From NCBI RefSeq assembly GCF_905404315.1, contig NC_066294.1, forward strand, positions 10,255,501 to 10,319,500: DNA of 64,000 bases. Direction: 5' to 3'. Position 1 is the stretch's first letter, and the number at the start of each line of letters is the position of its first letter. The notes below the pieces were generated by a model. That model searched no databases. It saw only the letters and a list, made by a program, of their open reading frames with translations, and was not told the origin of the DNA. Made by a program: the position numbers and the translations under genes. Shown here piece by piece: positions 1 to 10,803 of the stretch. The DNA comes from Leptidea sinapis (lineage: Eukaryota; Arthropoda; Insecta; Lepidoptera; Pieridae).

Positions 1-1479
1 TTATGAATGTTCACGAATGATCTAATTAATAATAATTAGTACAGCCATGTTAATTGCTATCTTGTTTTGAAACAACACAAGTTTTGAAATTTTTAAACAG
101 AGTGATAAAGGAAACTAACATAAATGAAAACTGTGAAGTTGTTATGTGCTTGTTATAACTTGTTTGGGTGCATTATGAATCAGATCATATTGTGAGATTA
201 CTGCTATGGGCATTTATATATGAGGCTATAAGCGCAAAAGTGGTGTAACCCCAGACTACTTCTTTTGGAGATAATAAGGAGTTAAAATATGGTGGAACTG
301 TTTTATTTTTAATATAAAAAAGAACTGTTTAATCTACAATAATTGTGTACTTTTGTGTTGTAACACTATTTTGGTCATCTTTAAAATAATAAACGAAATT
401 ATATATAATAAAGCAAAATTTTTATTTGGAAATAATGAATGCAATTCAGAGGTAGAGTAATTCTTCACCTGTCTCCTCATAATATACTTCATCCCGGACT
501 TATTACATTGATAATCTGGACATAATACAATTGATATTGAATAAAATTATAATTGGACAGTCCTACATCGAGAATTTGTCACTAAGTATGTAAATTGTTT
601 CAATTTTCCGTAACTCATTCTACACGTGCAAAATTTGAGGCCTTTAACTACCTTTATGAAGAGAATTGGGTAAATTTCATCTTATGCACCATTAAACTGC
701 TCTTCCCTAAAACAATTTTTAAAATATGCTTAATTCTCTTTGTAATCTTGTATTTCTAAATGTTTAGTAGGTATTTAGTTCCAGTCCACAACCAAATGTT
801 AACATCCTCTCTGTCAATGGTCATCTTTAGTACTTATACAATGTGCTGATTAAACAAAAATTTGTAATTTTATTGATATTTTGTATGTATGTATGTTTGT
901 TTGTGAACGACTCATTTTGGTGGGACTTTGATATTTCTTCAAACTTCATAGATCTATCGAGGACCAATGACAATACGTTAATTTGATACTCATTCCATTT
1001 TTTAATTTGCAAAATGAGATTTTTGCTTATTTACATTATTTTCATCTGTAAGGCCGGAATTGAAGTTTATTTTAAACTTCAATCCTATTCTTTGACCGAT
1101 TCATCAAGTATAACGAAATATACGAATACCAAAGAGAATTTTTAATTTAACAATGTAATTGTTATAGGTTAAAAAAAAAACTAAAAATCACACTTTTATA
1201 AATAACCCAATTTAAAAAGTAAGAAATAGTTTATATTTTTTTATTTCGGTTTTCTATAAAAAGCGTGTTTTTTAGTTTCTTTTTAACTACTATTTATCTG
1301 TAATCAGGATGTGAATGTGTAACATAACATAGTGCATAAGAATGACCTCATTACCTCTCAATAAAATGCAATAGAGATACCTACAATATGTAATAATATC
1401 CAGATATTTAATTTTATCCAGATAAGCTAGTGATAATAATAAAACTGTTATTAATCTGGATTGATTCTTGCTTCGTCCG
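1..1479. other. AT-rich non-coding stretch
   Basis: No convincing exon, RNA gene or recognised transposon is visible. A short (GTAT)n run lies near 880-905. If the exon at 2097 belongs to a plus-strand gene starting left of the window, this is probably its intron. Confidence 0.5.
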
Positions 1480-1652
1480 TTTTTTTTTAAATGAAAATAA
1501 GGTACGAGATGAGCAGGACGTGTAGCTGATGGTAATTGATACGCCCTACCCATTACAATGCAGTGCCGCTTAGGATTCTTGAAAAACCCAAAAATTCTGA
1601 GTGGCACTACAATTGCGCTCGTCACCTTGAGACGTAAGATGTTAAGTCTCAT
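1480..1652 (-). repeat. family A interspersed repeat, 3' half
   Basis: Minus-strand fragment of a ~300-bp repeat that recurs at least nine times in this window. It starts with the A-tail (seen as a T run) and contains the inverted pair GCCGCT..CTGAG..GGCAC that forms a hairpin in better copies. The front half (CCAGTGGGAGGCTCC) is missing. Confidence 0.8.
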
Positions 1653-2096
1653 TCCCTTTCGCCGATTCATAATATCACACTCCCTTGGGGACTCTTAAAA
1701 ATATGTCAATTTGTGTAAGTACCTATGAAAGATCTGAATGATGTGAAACATATAATGAATATTCAAATAACTAATTAATATAAAAACCATTAAAATAATG
1801 AAGTCTAAAAAAACAACTTAATGATAATAAATCAACATATTGATAATGGTGTGGGTTTTCACTAAAAATTAATTTAATACTGTACTTTGCAATTTTAAAT
1901 TGTATTATTAATATATAACTGTTTGTCCCAAAGAAATAAAATAAAATAATTGGCCTCGAATTAGTTGTACCAGTGGGAACCCTGGGAACTTAAGAAAATA
2001 TATCCATATTGTTGATATTACAATTTTTAACGGCTGCATTTTTCGATTTCAAAGTAGTAAGTACTCCTTTATAAAAAGTGTTATTAAATGTTTCAG

Positions 2097-2442
2097 AAAT
2101 AAACATAAGAAGTTTGATGCTGGTAATACACATAATACCAATGACTCAAATCAATTCCGTTATGGAGTTCTCAATTCGGAGGACAGACGGGAAAATTTAG
2201 AGCTCTCACGGATACCACTTACAATGGAATCTGATGATGATGACGATGAAGACCTAGAAATATTTGATTTGGGGCAGAAGAGGAAATCCATATCCTATAG
2301 CAATCTTCCTGGGCATGATGAAGAAATCGTCCTCCGGTCATCAAAAGATGAATCGAAGAACAATCTCCTGCTTGATATTGAAGATGGTCCTTCAGATACT
2401 TTAATTAATTGGTCAAGTAGCGAGAGTAAGTCTGTTTTATAA
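2097..2442 (+). CDS. exon of a FAM174/DUF1180-like membrane protein (cytoplasmic tail)
   Basis: The frame is open from a splice acceptor (tgtttcag, ending at 2096) to a TAA at 2440-2442. The peptide contains FRYGVLNSEDRRENLEL, then an acidic run DDDDDEDLEIFD and a Ser/Lys-rich tail. This order (basic segment, Y-G-V-L, N-x-E-L, acidic run, F-D) matches the cytoplasmic end of FAM174 (DUF1180) single-pass membrane proteins as I know the family; the membrane segment would be in an upstream exon outside the window. A possible donor (GTAAGT from 2426) lies just before the stop, so this may be an internal exon ending at 2425 rather than the last one. If terminal, an AATAAA at 2654 could serve polyadenylation. 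The internal ATG at 2224 is unlikely to be a real start. Confidence 0.6.
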
Positions 2443-3137
2443 CAATATATGTTTTCAGTTATTTATATTTTGGTTCATTATTTGCAACCGAAGCAATATT
2501 GTTAAAAAGATGTTTTGTATTTTAGTACAATTAAAGAAGGATGGCGAAAATGGACCCACGTAATTTAAAAATTGAGGAATCATTGTACAAGTACAAGTTA
2601 ATACGATGTTTATACAAAAATTATTCAGGCGCTAAGATATGAAAGTCAAAAGAAATAAATTATTATTATTTATCACGGAAATTATAAAATAAAAACTCTT
2701 TATAATGGAACATTTTGGGCATCTGACATCTACATTTTTTTGACATGACCGTTGTTTTTTTATATGGATGTTCCGACACTATCAAACTATCTATACCAAC
2801 TCAAATCAGTTATTCAGTAGTAATTCAAAATAAGATTCAATTAGGTTATTATCATTGTTTGATACTAAAAACAGTACATAAGTATCTTTAAAAGATTCGA
2901 TACCAGCTTCAAAAAAGAATGTTTTGTGAATCCTAATTATTAGCTGCTGGCCAACCTTACACATGTATATTATATTATCTTTTAGCAGACAGTAATTAGG
3001 CATAGACATTAGATACAAATTATTAATTGAACAATAGATATTGATTAATAATTTTACTTTTAGGTTTATCTTTTGTGTCCCACTTATTTAGACTTACTTA
3101 CGTTTTGCTTTTTTCTTAGTTATGTTACGTTCTAAAA
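2443..3137. other. 3' flank or intron of the FAM174-like gene
   Basis: Non-coding. It holds a possible polyadenylation signal at 2654-2659. No further exon or clear repeat is visible. Confidence 0.4.
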
Positions 3138-3498
3138 TCTATATATATAAAAATAAATTGCTGTTCGTTAGTCTCGCTAAAACTCGAGAACGGCTGGACC
3201 GATTTGGCTAATTTTGGTCTTGAATTATTTGTGGAAGTCCAGAGAAGGTTTAAAAGGTTGAATAAATATGAAAATACTCGGAATTAAATAAAAAAAAACA
3301 ATTTTGATTTTCCTTTGATGTATACAGAAATCGAATAAAAATAATAGTTTAAAATGAATAACTACTTAGAATTTTTATATCTTTCTAACATTCTCAGGAG
3401 GTAAAAATAAACTTCCTTAAAACACTTAAAAAAGGATTCCATTCAAAAATTAGTTCCTTTATCGATTGAGGCAGTACGAAGTATGCCGGGTCAGCTAG
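3138..3498 (+). mobile_element. non-autonomous Helitron
   Basis: It begins with TC (TCTATATATATAAAAA) after host A3137 and ends with CTAG before host T3499, the A|T insertion signature of Helitrons. A hairpin (GGCAGTAC/GTATGCC) sits just upstream of the terminal GGGTCAGCTAG. No protein is encoded. The 5' region carries GAACGGCTGGACCGATTT, shared with other Helitron families in the window. Confidence 0.85.
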
Positions 3499-3883
3499 TT
3501 ATTAATAAATTTCCATGAAGTACGCCAATTCTTTCAGTTGGTCCCAAAATACATGCATTCTCGCCATCCTCCTTTAACACAAATACCAGATGCCAATTAT
3601 TGTATCATATTAATAATTTATTTTTCTTGCTGTGAAATGAATTTCCTAATAATATTAAACATCTAAGAAGAATACACATTATGTTGTAAAATAATTACTA
3701 TTTGTTTGCTAAGTAAAATTTATTTTTCTACACAAAATAGCTATAAATCCGTTCATTTCCTGACTGGAATTGGTTTTATGGAACCAATATGTTAGTAGCA
3801 ACCAAGTGAAATAGGTCAATAAGATATCAGAAAGCTTGCATCAAAGTTGCATTTACTGTTTAATATATTGACACATATGGTTC

Positions 3884-4196
3884 GGGGCCATCCATAAAAT
3901 ATGTCACAATTTAAGGCTGGAGGGGGCTATTGTAATGTGACGTTGTGTGACACAGAACAGGGGGCTTTGAAATGTCACAAGGTAAAACCTTAAATAATAA
4001 AAAGAATAAAGTTATATGTAGAGCAAATCTTAAATAAATACTATTAATTTGATCTTTATTTACAAGGCTTATGTAGGTTTAAGTCATCGGTGAGAGGCTG
4101 CCTGCTGCCCAATCTATAGAAATTTGGAAAATAGCTATTAGGAGGGGGTCAAAAAACCATAAAAACTTTTTGTGATGTAATTTATGGATGAACCCT
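3884..4196. mobile_element. TIR MITE (CATCCATAAA ends)
   Basis: The left end GGGGCCATCCATAAAATATG and the reverse complement of the right end (GGGTTCATCCATAAATTACA) match over about 25 bp. The interior is AT-rich and non-coding. No clear target duplication was found, so the superfamily is not assigned. Confidence 0.6.
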
Positions 4197-4375
4197 TTAA
4201 AGATTCTGTGCATATTTAATGTACTATTAGATTTATTAATTGATTTGACTGTCACTACCTACTTTAATTAATCTTTATTTATATTAATATATTTATGATT
4301 TATTTATTAGCTATCTCCTAAAATTTTATGACTTATATTAATCTCCAAGTAATTGTAAGTTAATAAAAATACCGT

Positions 4376-4520
4376 TGCTGCTAGACAACCGATGAAAACA
4401 GGCCAGATTTATTACTTTAGTGTATGTGACAAGCTATGTCTTAATTGTTTTGTGTGCATTGGTCAAAATAGAGGTTATCTGTCAACCTCAATTTTTTTCA
4501 CAGTCATAAAATATATATAA
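4376..4520 (+). repeat. family F repeat fragment
   Basis: Shares AAAACAGGCCAGATTTATTA and CAAAATAGAGGTTA with copies at 5550 (-), 11345, 14513 (-), 42430 and 48629. Complete copies have TIR-like ends (ATTTATACGTC..AGATAGA), so this is a decayed non-autonomous DNA element. Confidence 0.65.
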
Positions 4521-4608
4521 ATTGCCATTTATGTAATTATTATTAATATACACATATTGTGTAGACCTTCATATTGTTCAATATGAATTCATAAAAAGTA
4601 AAATCTTA

Positions 4609-4741
4609 CCCCCTTATTCATAATAGTCTGCTAACTTTAAATAGCATTGCTAATTCCCACTCTGCCTATTGACCTATGGCAGAATGAGAAAAAACACTCC
4701 TTAGCGGCTGTTTACTTAGCGGACCATTATGAATAAGGGGG
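4609..4741. mobile_element. short MITE with TTA target duplication
   Basis: Terminal inverted repeats CCCCCTTATTCATAATAG and its right-hand counterpart bound a 133-bp element flanked by TTA at 4606-4608 and 4742-4744. A TWA duplication is characteristic of PIF/Harbinger elements; that assignment is an inference from TSD length. Confidence 0.75.
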
Positions 4742-4918
4742 TTAGGGTATAATAATTATTGTGATGATCGAATGAAATGAAGGTGAACCAGTAATTACTT
4801 TTCAATCTGGAAGTTCTATTACTTTGATTTATACTCCACAACCTCAACTGGTTTTATAAAAACCTAAAGATAGTTTTTATTTCGATTTGGACCCATAATA
4901 ATTCCAATATTTGTTTTG

Positions 4919-5440
4919 AATGGATATAATATTTTCTATGAGAGAATTTATTGACACATCGTTTGACAGTTCTGCTGTGAAACAATTTAATTATAATTTA
5001 TATCAATACTAGTGGACCCGACAGACGTTGTCCTGTACACACGTCTGAAATTTGAAAAATCGGTCCATCCGTTAGGAGGAGTTCACCAACATACACATGA
5101 GCAGGAGAATTATATAATATGGACGGAATTGAGAATCTAAACCAATCTCAAATTCACTGAAACAAACAAAAAAATCATCAAAATCGGTCAAGCCCTTTAA
5201 GAGGTAGTTTAATTGTGAATCTAAACCATCCTCGAATCCACCTGAAGACACACAGAAAGTTTCATCAACATCGGACCAGCCGTCTAGGAGGAGTTCAGTG
5301 ACATACACACGCACACAAGAAATATATATATAAAGATAGGGAGAGTATTTTACGAAATAATATAGTATGAAATATTATTGACAAATTCATAAAAAAAACA
5401 TTATTTTATTTAGTAAGTACAGAACAATGTCTGTCGCTAG
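4919..5440 (+). mobile_element. older Helitron split by a younger Helitron
   Basis: Its 3' end is the decayed ACAGAACAATGTCTGTC..CTAG before T5441. The body matches, in reverse orientation, the outer Helitron at 54621-55478 (for example GACAGTTCTGCTGTGAAACA). The 5' boundary is not certain. A second Helitron (5009-5336) interrupts it. Confidence 0.6.
5009..5336 (-). mobile_element. modular Helitron, inner insertion
   Basis: On the minus strand it begins TCTTTATATATATA after A and ends GGGTCCACTAG before T (host bases A5008 and T5337 on the plus strand). It contains three copies of a module related to CTCCTAAACGGCTGGACCGA. Related four-module copies are at 27482 and 54656. An open frame through it is a by-product of the modules. 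Confidence 0.85.
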
Positions 5441-5549
5441 TAGATAAAATAAATTATTCAATATGAATTCAGCTTATATTCTTGAAAGGTAAGTTGACTT
5501 GATAAATAATTTACCTAATTTTAATTCCTCAATGAGCTTATTTAATATT

Positions 5550-5722
5550 CTGTGGCGTTCTGTGCGTCGAAAACAATAGCGGTGAACAGTTAGCCTCTAT
5601 TTTCAGTAACATATGCACAATAAAACTAGCTGGCATGCACACCAAAGTAATAAATCTGGCCTGTTTTTATCGGATGCTTTAGCAGGAGGCTCTATCGAGA
5701 CGTTATAAATTATCTAACTTAA
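5550..5722 (-). repeat. family F repeat
   Basis: Minus-strand copy with GAACAGTTAGCCTCTATTTT and the terminal AGACGTTATAAATTATC. Confidence 0.65.
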
Positions 5723-5747
5723 TTGGTTGTAATAACAATATTTAAAT

Positions 5748-6048
5748 ACCAGTGGGAGGCTCATTTGCACAGTAAGCCGGCTAGATTATGGGTACCACAA
5801 CGGCGCCTATTTCTGCCGTGAAGCAGTAATGTGTAAACATTACTGTGTTTCGGTCTGAAGGGCGCCGTAGCTAGTGAAATTACTGGGCAAATGAGATTTA
5901 ACATCTTATGTCTCAAGGTGACGAGCGCAATAATTGTGCCCAAATTCAAAAAAATTCTGAGCGGCATTGCATTGTAATGGGCAGGGCGTACCAATTACCA
6001 TCAGCTGAACGTCCTGCTCATCTCGTCCCTTATTTTCATAAAAAAAAT
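5748..6048 (+). repeat. family A repeat, near full length
   Basis: Starts CCAGTGGGAGGCTC and ends in an A-tail. Contains the conserved hairpin CAGTAATG/CATTACTG and the GAGCGGCA segment. Open frames across it are not genes because the same frames recur in every copy without coding constraint. Confidence 0.85.
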
Positions 6049-6368
6049 ACCAGTTGTATCAAATGTTTTCAACAATAGTTGTAAGTTTCCATAGCTTTTA
6101 ATATGTCTTGTGTTGTTTTATTATGTTATTACACTGTAATATGATTGTAAATTTATGTAATGAGATATGTAATGATTCACAATATTGTGTTTCAAGTAAT
6201 TGTTATAAATGAAACATAACCTAGATTTAGGTATCATATTATACGGTTTTACTTAAACAGAGCAGTTTCCTATCATAAATGATTGTGGGTATTCTTTTCC
6301 TTATTATAAACTTATGGAGCTGTGTAAGCCTTGTGACATTGAATTCAGGCATTTATTAGAGATAATTT

Positions 6369-6660
6369 ACCAGTGGGAGGCTCCTTTGCACAGGATGCCG
6401 GCTAGATTATGGGTACCACAACGGCGCCTATTTCTGCCGTGTAGCAATAATTATTGTTTTGGTTTGAAGGGCGTCGTAGCTAGTGATATTACTGGGCTGA
6501 TTAAATGAGACTTAACATCTTGTCAAGGTGACAGCGCAATTGTAGTGCCGCTCAGAGTTTTTTGGTTATTCTGAGCGGCACTGCATTTTAATGGGCAGGG
6601 CGTATCAATTACCGTCTGCTGATCGTCCTACTCGTTTCGTCCCTTATTGCCATAAAAAAA
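6369..6660 (+). repeat. family A repeat, near full length
   Basis: Same order as the copy at 5748, only about 320 bp downstream and in the same orientation, ending in an A-tail. The 3' hairpin stem GCCGCTCAGA/TCTGAGCGGC is intact. Confidence 0.85.
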
Positions 6661-6820
6661 GATAAATTTTTAAATTTCATTCCACTATTATAATGTAAAT
6701 TGTTCTTGCAGTGAGAATCTATTGGACAGATACTTTTCTATTTGAAATTGATGATACTATTAATATAATAAAGTTATAATTATTAATTATAGTCAAATGT
6801 TATATTAATTGCGACACTTA

Positions 6821-7124
6821 CGGCCGTTCCCAATATACTATCTACAGATAGAGATAAATTACTACCTTCTACTGTCAGTTGTCAATAATCGGAAGCTGTC
6901 CCAATATACCCGATAAGTCATTCTTATCGCCTTATACTGGGACGCGTGAATTGAAATGTCCATACAAACTACTATCGCTGGTAAGCTATACGTCCGCGAC
7001 GTCCCATTGACAGACAGCGTGTACGGATAAGGTGAGTTACCGTCGATAAGTTTATTGGGACAGAAAAGTCAACGATAATTTCGATTTTTATCTCAAGAGA
7101 TAGACTGAATATTGGGAACGGCCG
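6821..7124. mobile_element. PIF/Harbinger-type MITE
   Basis: Ends CGGCCGTTCCCAATAT and ATATTGGGAACGGCCG are perfect 16-bp inverted repeats. The 304-bp element is flanked by TTA (6818-6820 and 7125-7127), the PIF/Harbinger target pattern. It is non-coding and relatively GC-rich for the region. Confidence 0.85.
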
Positions 7125-7639
7125 TTATTGTATACCAATATATTTTTAATTCTCGTATTTAAGAAAGTTAAGTCAAACAATAATTAATACTGACCCAGTT
7201 GATTGGATATATTTTATTTTAGTTTTAACACTTGTGGCCTAAATAGCAATGCTTTATCACGTTATATACGTTAAAATAACCTTCAATATTTTCCTGTAGC
7301 TATAGCCTAAAGTAGCTTTATCTCTTGATAACTCTAAAAACATTTAACTGGATTAATTAATGTTGTTAATTTTGGTGTGGGATAGTATCAAAATAAGAAG
7401 TCACTTTCAATTTAAAAAGGTAAAAGTAACTTTAAGGACATTGCAAAATTGCATTATTATTTATTTTGACAATTTACAAATAACCTTTAGTACAGTGACT
7501 TTGAATTTTTTTTACCAACATAAGCTAAACGTAGGCTTACTTACCTATACGATTATAGATCTCTGGAGAATAATTTTATAATCTAAATAGTTTGTTATTT
7601 TTAAGTGATATCTCTCTCTTCTGGGATTTAATATACATA

Positions 7640-7950
7640 TTAAATTTGTACCGAAATTAATGGACGATGCGGGACTAGAACCCGCGAGCTCCATCCGAGC
7701 GCTCTTACCAATTGACCCAACCGTCCGAGTGATGCTTGTCCATAAATTTTGGTAAAAATTTAATATCATAATATTTGCACCAATATCTCCTCTCATGCTC
7801 CGAAGTATTGAGTTCGAGAGTCGGGATATGAGATATTTTTCGCTTTCTGTGTGACAGGCAGTTTGGCCCTGGTTCGGGATGTGTTTCTTTGATTCCGTAT
7901 ATCCTATCTTTATGTTCGTCTTGGAATCTCGACTCTAAAGCAATTGTCAA
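7640..7950 (-). repeat. tRNA-derived SINE-like repeat
   Basis: The minus strand carries a tRNA-like head at 7726-7662: acceptor halves GGACGGT and ATCGTCC pair fully, and a box B-like GGGTTCTAGTCCC is present. The D-arm and anticodon arm are irregular, so it is not a functional tRNA. The ends of the whole repeat are estimated. Confidence 0.55.
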
Positions 7951-7954
7951 ACAT

Positions 7955-8870
7955 AAATTCTAACCGAACTGAACTGAAAGCATGGAGAATGCGAACCGAA
8001 GCGGAGACGTCAAACTACAAAGTAGGCAAAGCGAACCGAAAGCGAAGCATTGCAGGACGAAACTCGTGTCAAAGTTTTGTAAATAAACACAACCGTAGCG
8101 CTTCGGTCTCTCTTCGCGTCTCGCATTCGCTCTCTGTTTGACGTCGTTCATACAAAGCAAGCTCAAATCAAATCAAAAATATATTTATTTCATAGGTAAA
8201 TCATATTACACTTGAAATATGTAATTTTTTTTTATACAGCTCATTTGGAAGGCAGATATCCTCAGAGGAGAATGAGCAAGAAACTCTAAACTTCAAAAGA
8301 GATTAGGTGTTACAATTTCTTATTTTTAATGCAATTTACAAATCATTTCAATTTAAATATATACAAAATGACGCAACAAAAATAATTAAGCGTCAAAATA
8401 TTAAAAAAAATAATTTAACTTTAACATAATAACTTTAAATTTAACAAGTAAGTCTTAAAAAGAGGGAATTAATAATTATAAACACACAAGGTGTTGAGTA
8501 CAGTAGATGCATCAAGCCACACATACCGTAAATAAATAAAGACATTATGCGAGCATTTTATTAAATAAAATATATAATAATAACTTTAATTTTAAGATTT
8601 AATAAAAAAAAAACATGAAGCAGTCCTCCCGGTAAGAAGATCATCCAGCCACGTATTAGCTATACAACTATCTCGCTCACGCCTCTCTTCGCGCTTGTCT
8701 TTTTTTGTCTTGGTTTCTCCTGGCGTGACACGAATTTCGGTTCGCCACGTATTCGGTTTGCTTTCGCTTTTCTATATGACTAGATTCAAAAGATACAAAC
8801 AAAATTAAACGTTTCGCCACGCTTTCGGTTCGCTGTCTGCTTGATAATAGCTTTAGGCTTTTGGTTTTCA
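7955..8870. mobile_element. putative TIR element with CGCTTTCGGTTCGC ends, interrupted
   Basis: GC-rich blocks at 7959-8160 and 8660-8870 contain inverted matches (GCGAACCGAAAGCG at about 8031 against CGCTTTCGGTTCGC near 8820). LINE-tail material lies between them at 8164-8480. I infer one DNA element split by a retroposon; the exact ends are unclear. Confidence 0.35.
8164..8480 (-). repeat. LINE 3'-end remnant
   Basis: Starts with CAAATCAAATC, the reverse complement of a (GATTT)n-type tail, followed by AT-rich 3'UTR-like sequence. It resembles the tail at 17255-17461 in the other orientation. Confidence 0.5.
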
Positions 8871-8879
8871 TAGTTGCGT

Positions 8880-9340
8880 GGTTTGGGGCCAATACTTTTC
8901 GATACCAAGTATATTTTTCATTAGAATTGAACAAACTAGTTATCAATTACTACAGAATATATACAAACCTACATAGTTAACATTTAATTAGGAAATTGAT
9001 TTATTAATATTAAATAAATTACTGATGGATATCGGATGAAGAAAGTTTTGTGCGTTTTATGAGACGGAAAAGAGGTGTTTCACAGTCTATTTCTATCTAG
9101 GAATATGTTCATATAAGTGAAGCTTAATTCATATTAATAAAAAAACTTGATTATAACTATAATTATAAGCATATACCGGGCTTTCTAATTTATTAATATA
9201 TATGATGTAAATTGTTTCACTGACAACTTCTTTGCTTCATAGGCCCTAATAATATCTAATATATATATTCTATTAAATGTAATATTAAGATCATTGACAT
9301 ACAATAAAGAACTATACTAACAATTACGCTCAAAAATTGT
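8880..9340. other. non-coding stretch
   Basis: AT-rich; I see no gene, RNA or clear repeat. Confidence 0.4.
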
Positions 9341-9377
9341 CTGTAGCAAAACTGCCTACGCGTCTTAGGCAGAGTTT

Positions 9378-9422
9378 TCGTTCAGTTGTGTTTCGACCGC
9401 GCTTTGAATATAGCGCCGCGCA
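9378..9422 (+). promoter_or_regulatory. possible TATA-less promoter with arthropod initiator
   Basis: TTCAGTTG at 9382-9388 matches the arthropod initiator TCAGT, with A9384 as likely +1. It lies in a short CpG-containing patch in AT-rich surroundings. No TATA box or clear DPE is seen. The call rests mainly on the adjacent ATG and splice donor. Confidence 0.35.
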
Positions 9423-9464
9423 ATGATAGTGTTAAGTGAAAAAACTGTCCAAGTAACAATTCAG
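9423..9464 (+). CDS. possible first coding exon, gene unknown
   Basis: ATG at 9423 (GCGCAATGA, purine at -3) opens a 14-codon frame, MIVLSEKTVQVTIQ, that ends exactly at CAG|GTAAGT, a consensus donor at 9465. With the upstream initiator this looks like a 5' exon. I do not recognise the peptide and found no partner exon. A non-coding leader or chance match remains possible. Confidence 0.4.
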
Positions 9465-9544
9465 GTAAGTGCCTCTTTAAATTGACAAAATTGTATCTAA
9501 TTTCACTAGTTTACTACATTAAATAATTACATTTAAATATGAAT

Positions 9545-9700
9545 GTTTGTTTCCGAGTCATGGATGTTTATTTGTATTTATGTATGTTTAAGTTTATATT
9601 GTATTAAATATATCGTTGTCTTGTACCCATAGTACAGGCTATGCCTAGTCTGGGGCAAGATAATTTGTGTAAGAGTGTGTCAATATTATTATTATTACAT
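9545..9700 (+). repeat. SINE tail (family H)
   Basis: Reverse complement of the body of the tRNA-headed SINE at 16685-16965 (TTTCCGAGTCATGGATGTTT, ATAGTACAGGCTATGCCTAG). The tRNA-like head is absent here. Confidence 0.65.
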
Positions 9701-10059
9701 TTCAACTGCTAAAACAAAATTTTCTTGGCTCCTTTTAATAGGCGATTGGGAGCCTAGTTGTCTATTGTATTTTAATGGTTAAGATATATTTGATTGTTTT
9801 GCCTAAAGCATGTTTTCTATCATAGCATAAGCTTTTCGTCTGTGATAGTAGATGATAGAGTCTGCGTTTATTGTACAAAAGTATATAATTTCATAACACA
9901 ATGTTCTACTTTGGCATGTTCGAATATGTTCTCGCGACGTAGATTCTCTTTCCTAATCTTTATAATAATACTATTTAGTAGGAATTAAGGCTGTTTTTAA
10001 ATAAATAAATAAATATATATTTTATAATGGCTTTTACTTTATATAAGAATTGTTTTTTC

Positions 10060-10235
10060 ATTTCCATTTTATTGAAGTGATGTTTGTAGAAATTCAATCA
10101 TTAAAGTAATTATTTAGTTTTTTCCTGTTCTTGCAATGAAATGATGTCTAAGCAGAACTGTCATACTGTACGTCAAAAATTTATCACATTATTCATACTG
10201 AAATAAAATTTGAAAAAAAAATATTAAGGGTCAAG
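10060..10235 (+). repeat. Helitron-body fragment
   Basis: GCAGAACTGTCATACTGTACGTCAAAAATTTA matches in outline the body of the outer Helitrons at 4919 and 55100. No ends are preserved. Confidence 0.4.
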
Positions 10236-10318
10236 CTGGACAAACCTGCATACAATGTGCAAAATTGATTAAAATTGGTTATGTTCTTCACCGCGGACAA
10301 ACAACGTGACACGATATA

Positions 10319-10671
10319 TCTTATATATAAAATTCTCGTGTCACAATGTTAGTTACCTTACTCCTCCGAAACGGCTGTACTGATTTTTACTTCTGATAAA
10401 AATCAGTACAGCTACTACTATCTATTTTTCATCCCCCTAAATGTTAAGGGTAGCCCACCCCCAAATTTTAATTTTTTGACAAACATTTTTATTTTTATGT
10501 TATTATGATTCAGCATTAGAAATACATACAACTTAAAAATTTCCCCCGCCGATCAACACCCTATTTTTGGATCGCGATTTTTAAATTATTTTGTTCCATC
10601 CACAGAACCGCAATAGGGATGCAAGATGGCAATCGAATATTATAATTATTGTAGTACGATAACTTACCAAA
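10319..10671 (+). mobile_element. Helitron, 3' end lost
   Basis: Starts TCTTATATATAAAATTCTCG after A10318 and follows the Helitron at 14712 through GATGGCAATCGA and TTGTAGTACGATA. The terminal hairpin and CTAG are missing; a LINE tail (10672-10803) takes their place. Confidence 0.75.
10374..10412. repeat. perfect 16-bp inverted repeat inside the Helitron
   Basis: GCTGTACTGATTTTTA (10374-10389) is exactly mirrored at 10397-10412 with a 7-nt loop. It spans the conserved ACGGCTG..CTGATTT motif; the sister copy at 14712 lacks the mirrored half, so it arose by a local inverted duplication. Confidence 0.9.
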
Positions 10672-10803
10672 ACTCCTTCCTTAAAGGCTGGCAACGTTCC
10701 CGTGATTCCTCTTGTGTTGCAAGAGAATATGGGCGGCGGTGATCACTTAACCAGGTGACCCGTACCTGCGCCCGTTTGTCCTCCTTTTCCATAATAAAAA
10801 AAG
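10672..10803 (+). repeat. LINE family 1, 3' tail
   Basis: Matches the last ~130 bp of the LINE at 18957-22178 (CTTCCTTAAAGGC, GGGCGGCGGTGATCACTTAA, TTTGTCCTCC) and ends in an A-rich tail. Confidence 0.8.

Noticed and set aside
1290..1670. Open frames such as MQCRSGFLKNPKIL.. here and at 34092, 48282 and 56177
   Set aside because: All are family A repeat read on the antisense strand; they end with the repeat and show no coding constraint.
5072..5314. Open frame MRVYVTELLLDGWSDVDETF.., with similar frames at 27474 and 54680
   Set aside because: It is the modular Helitron read through; the repeated GWTDF-type peptide comes from the DNA module, and the frame is not kept across its whole length.
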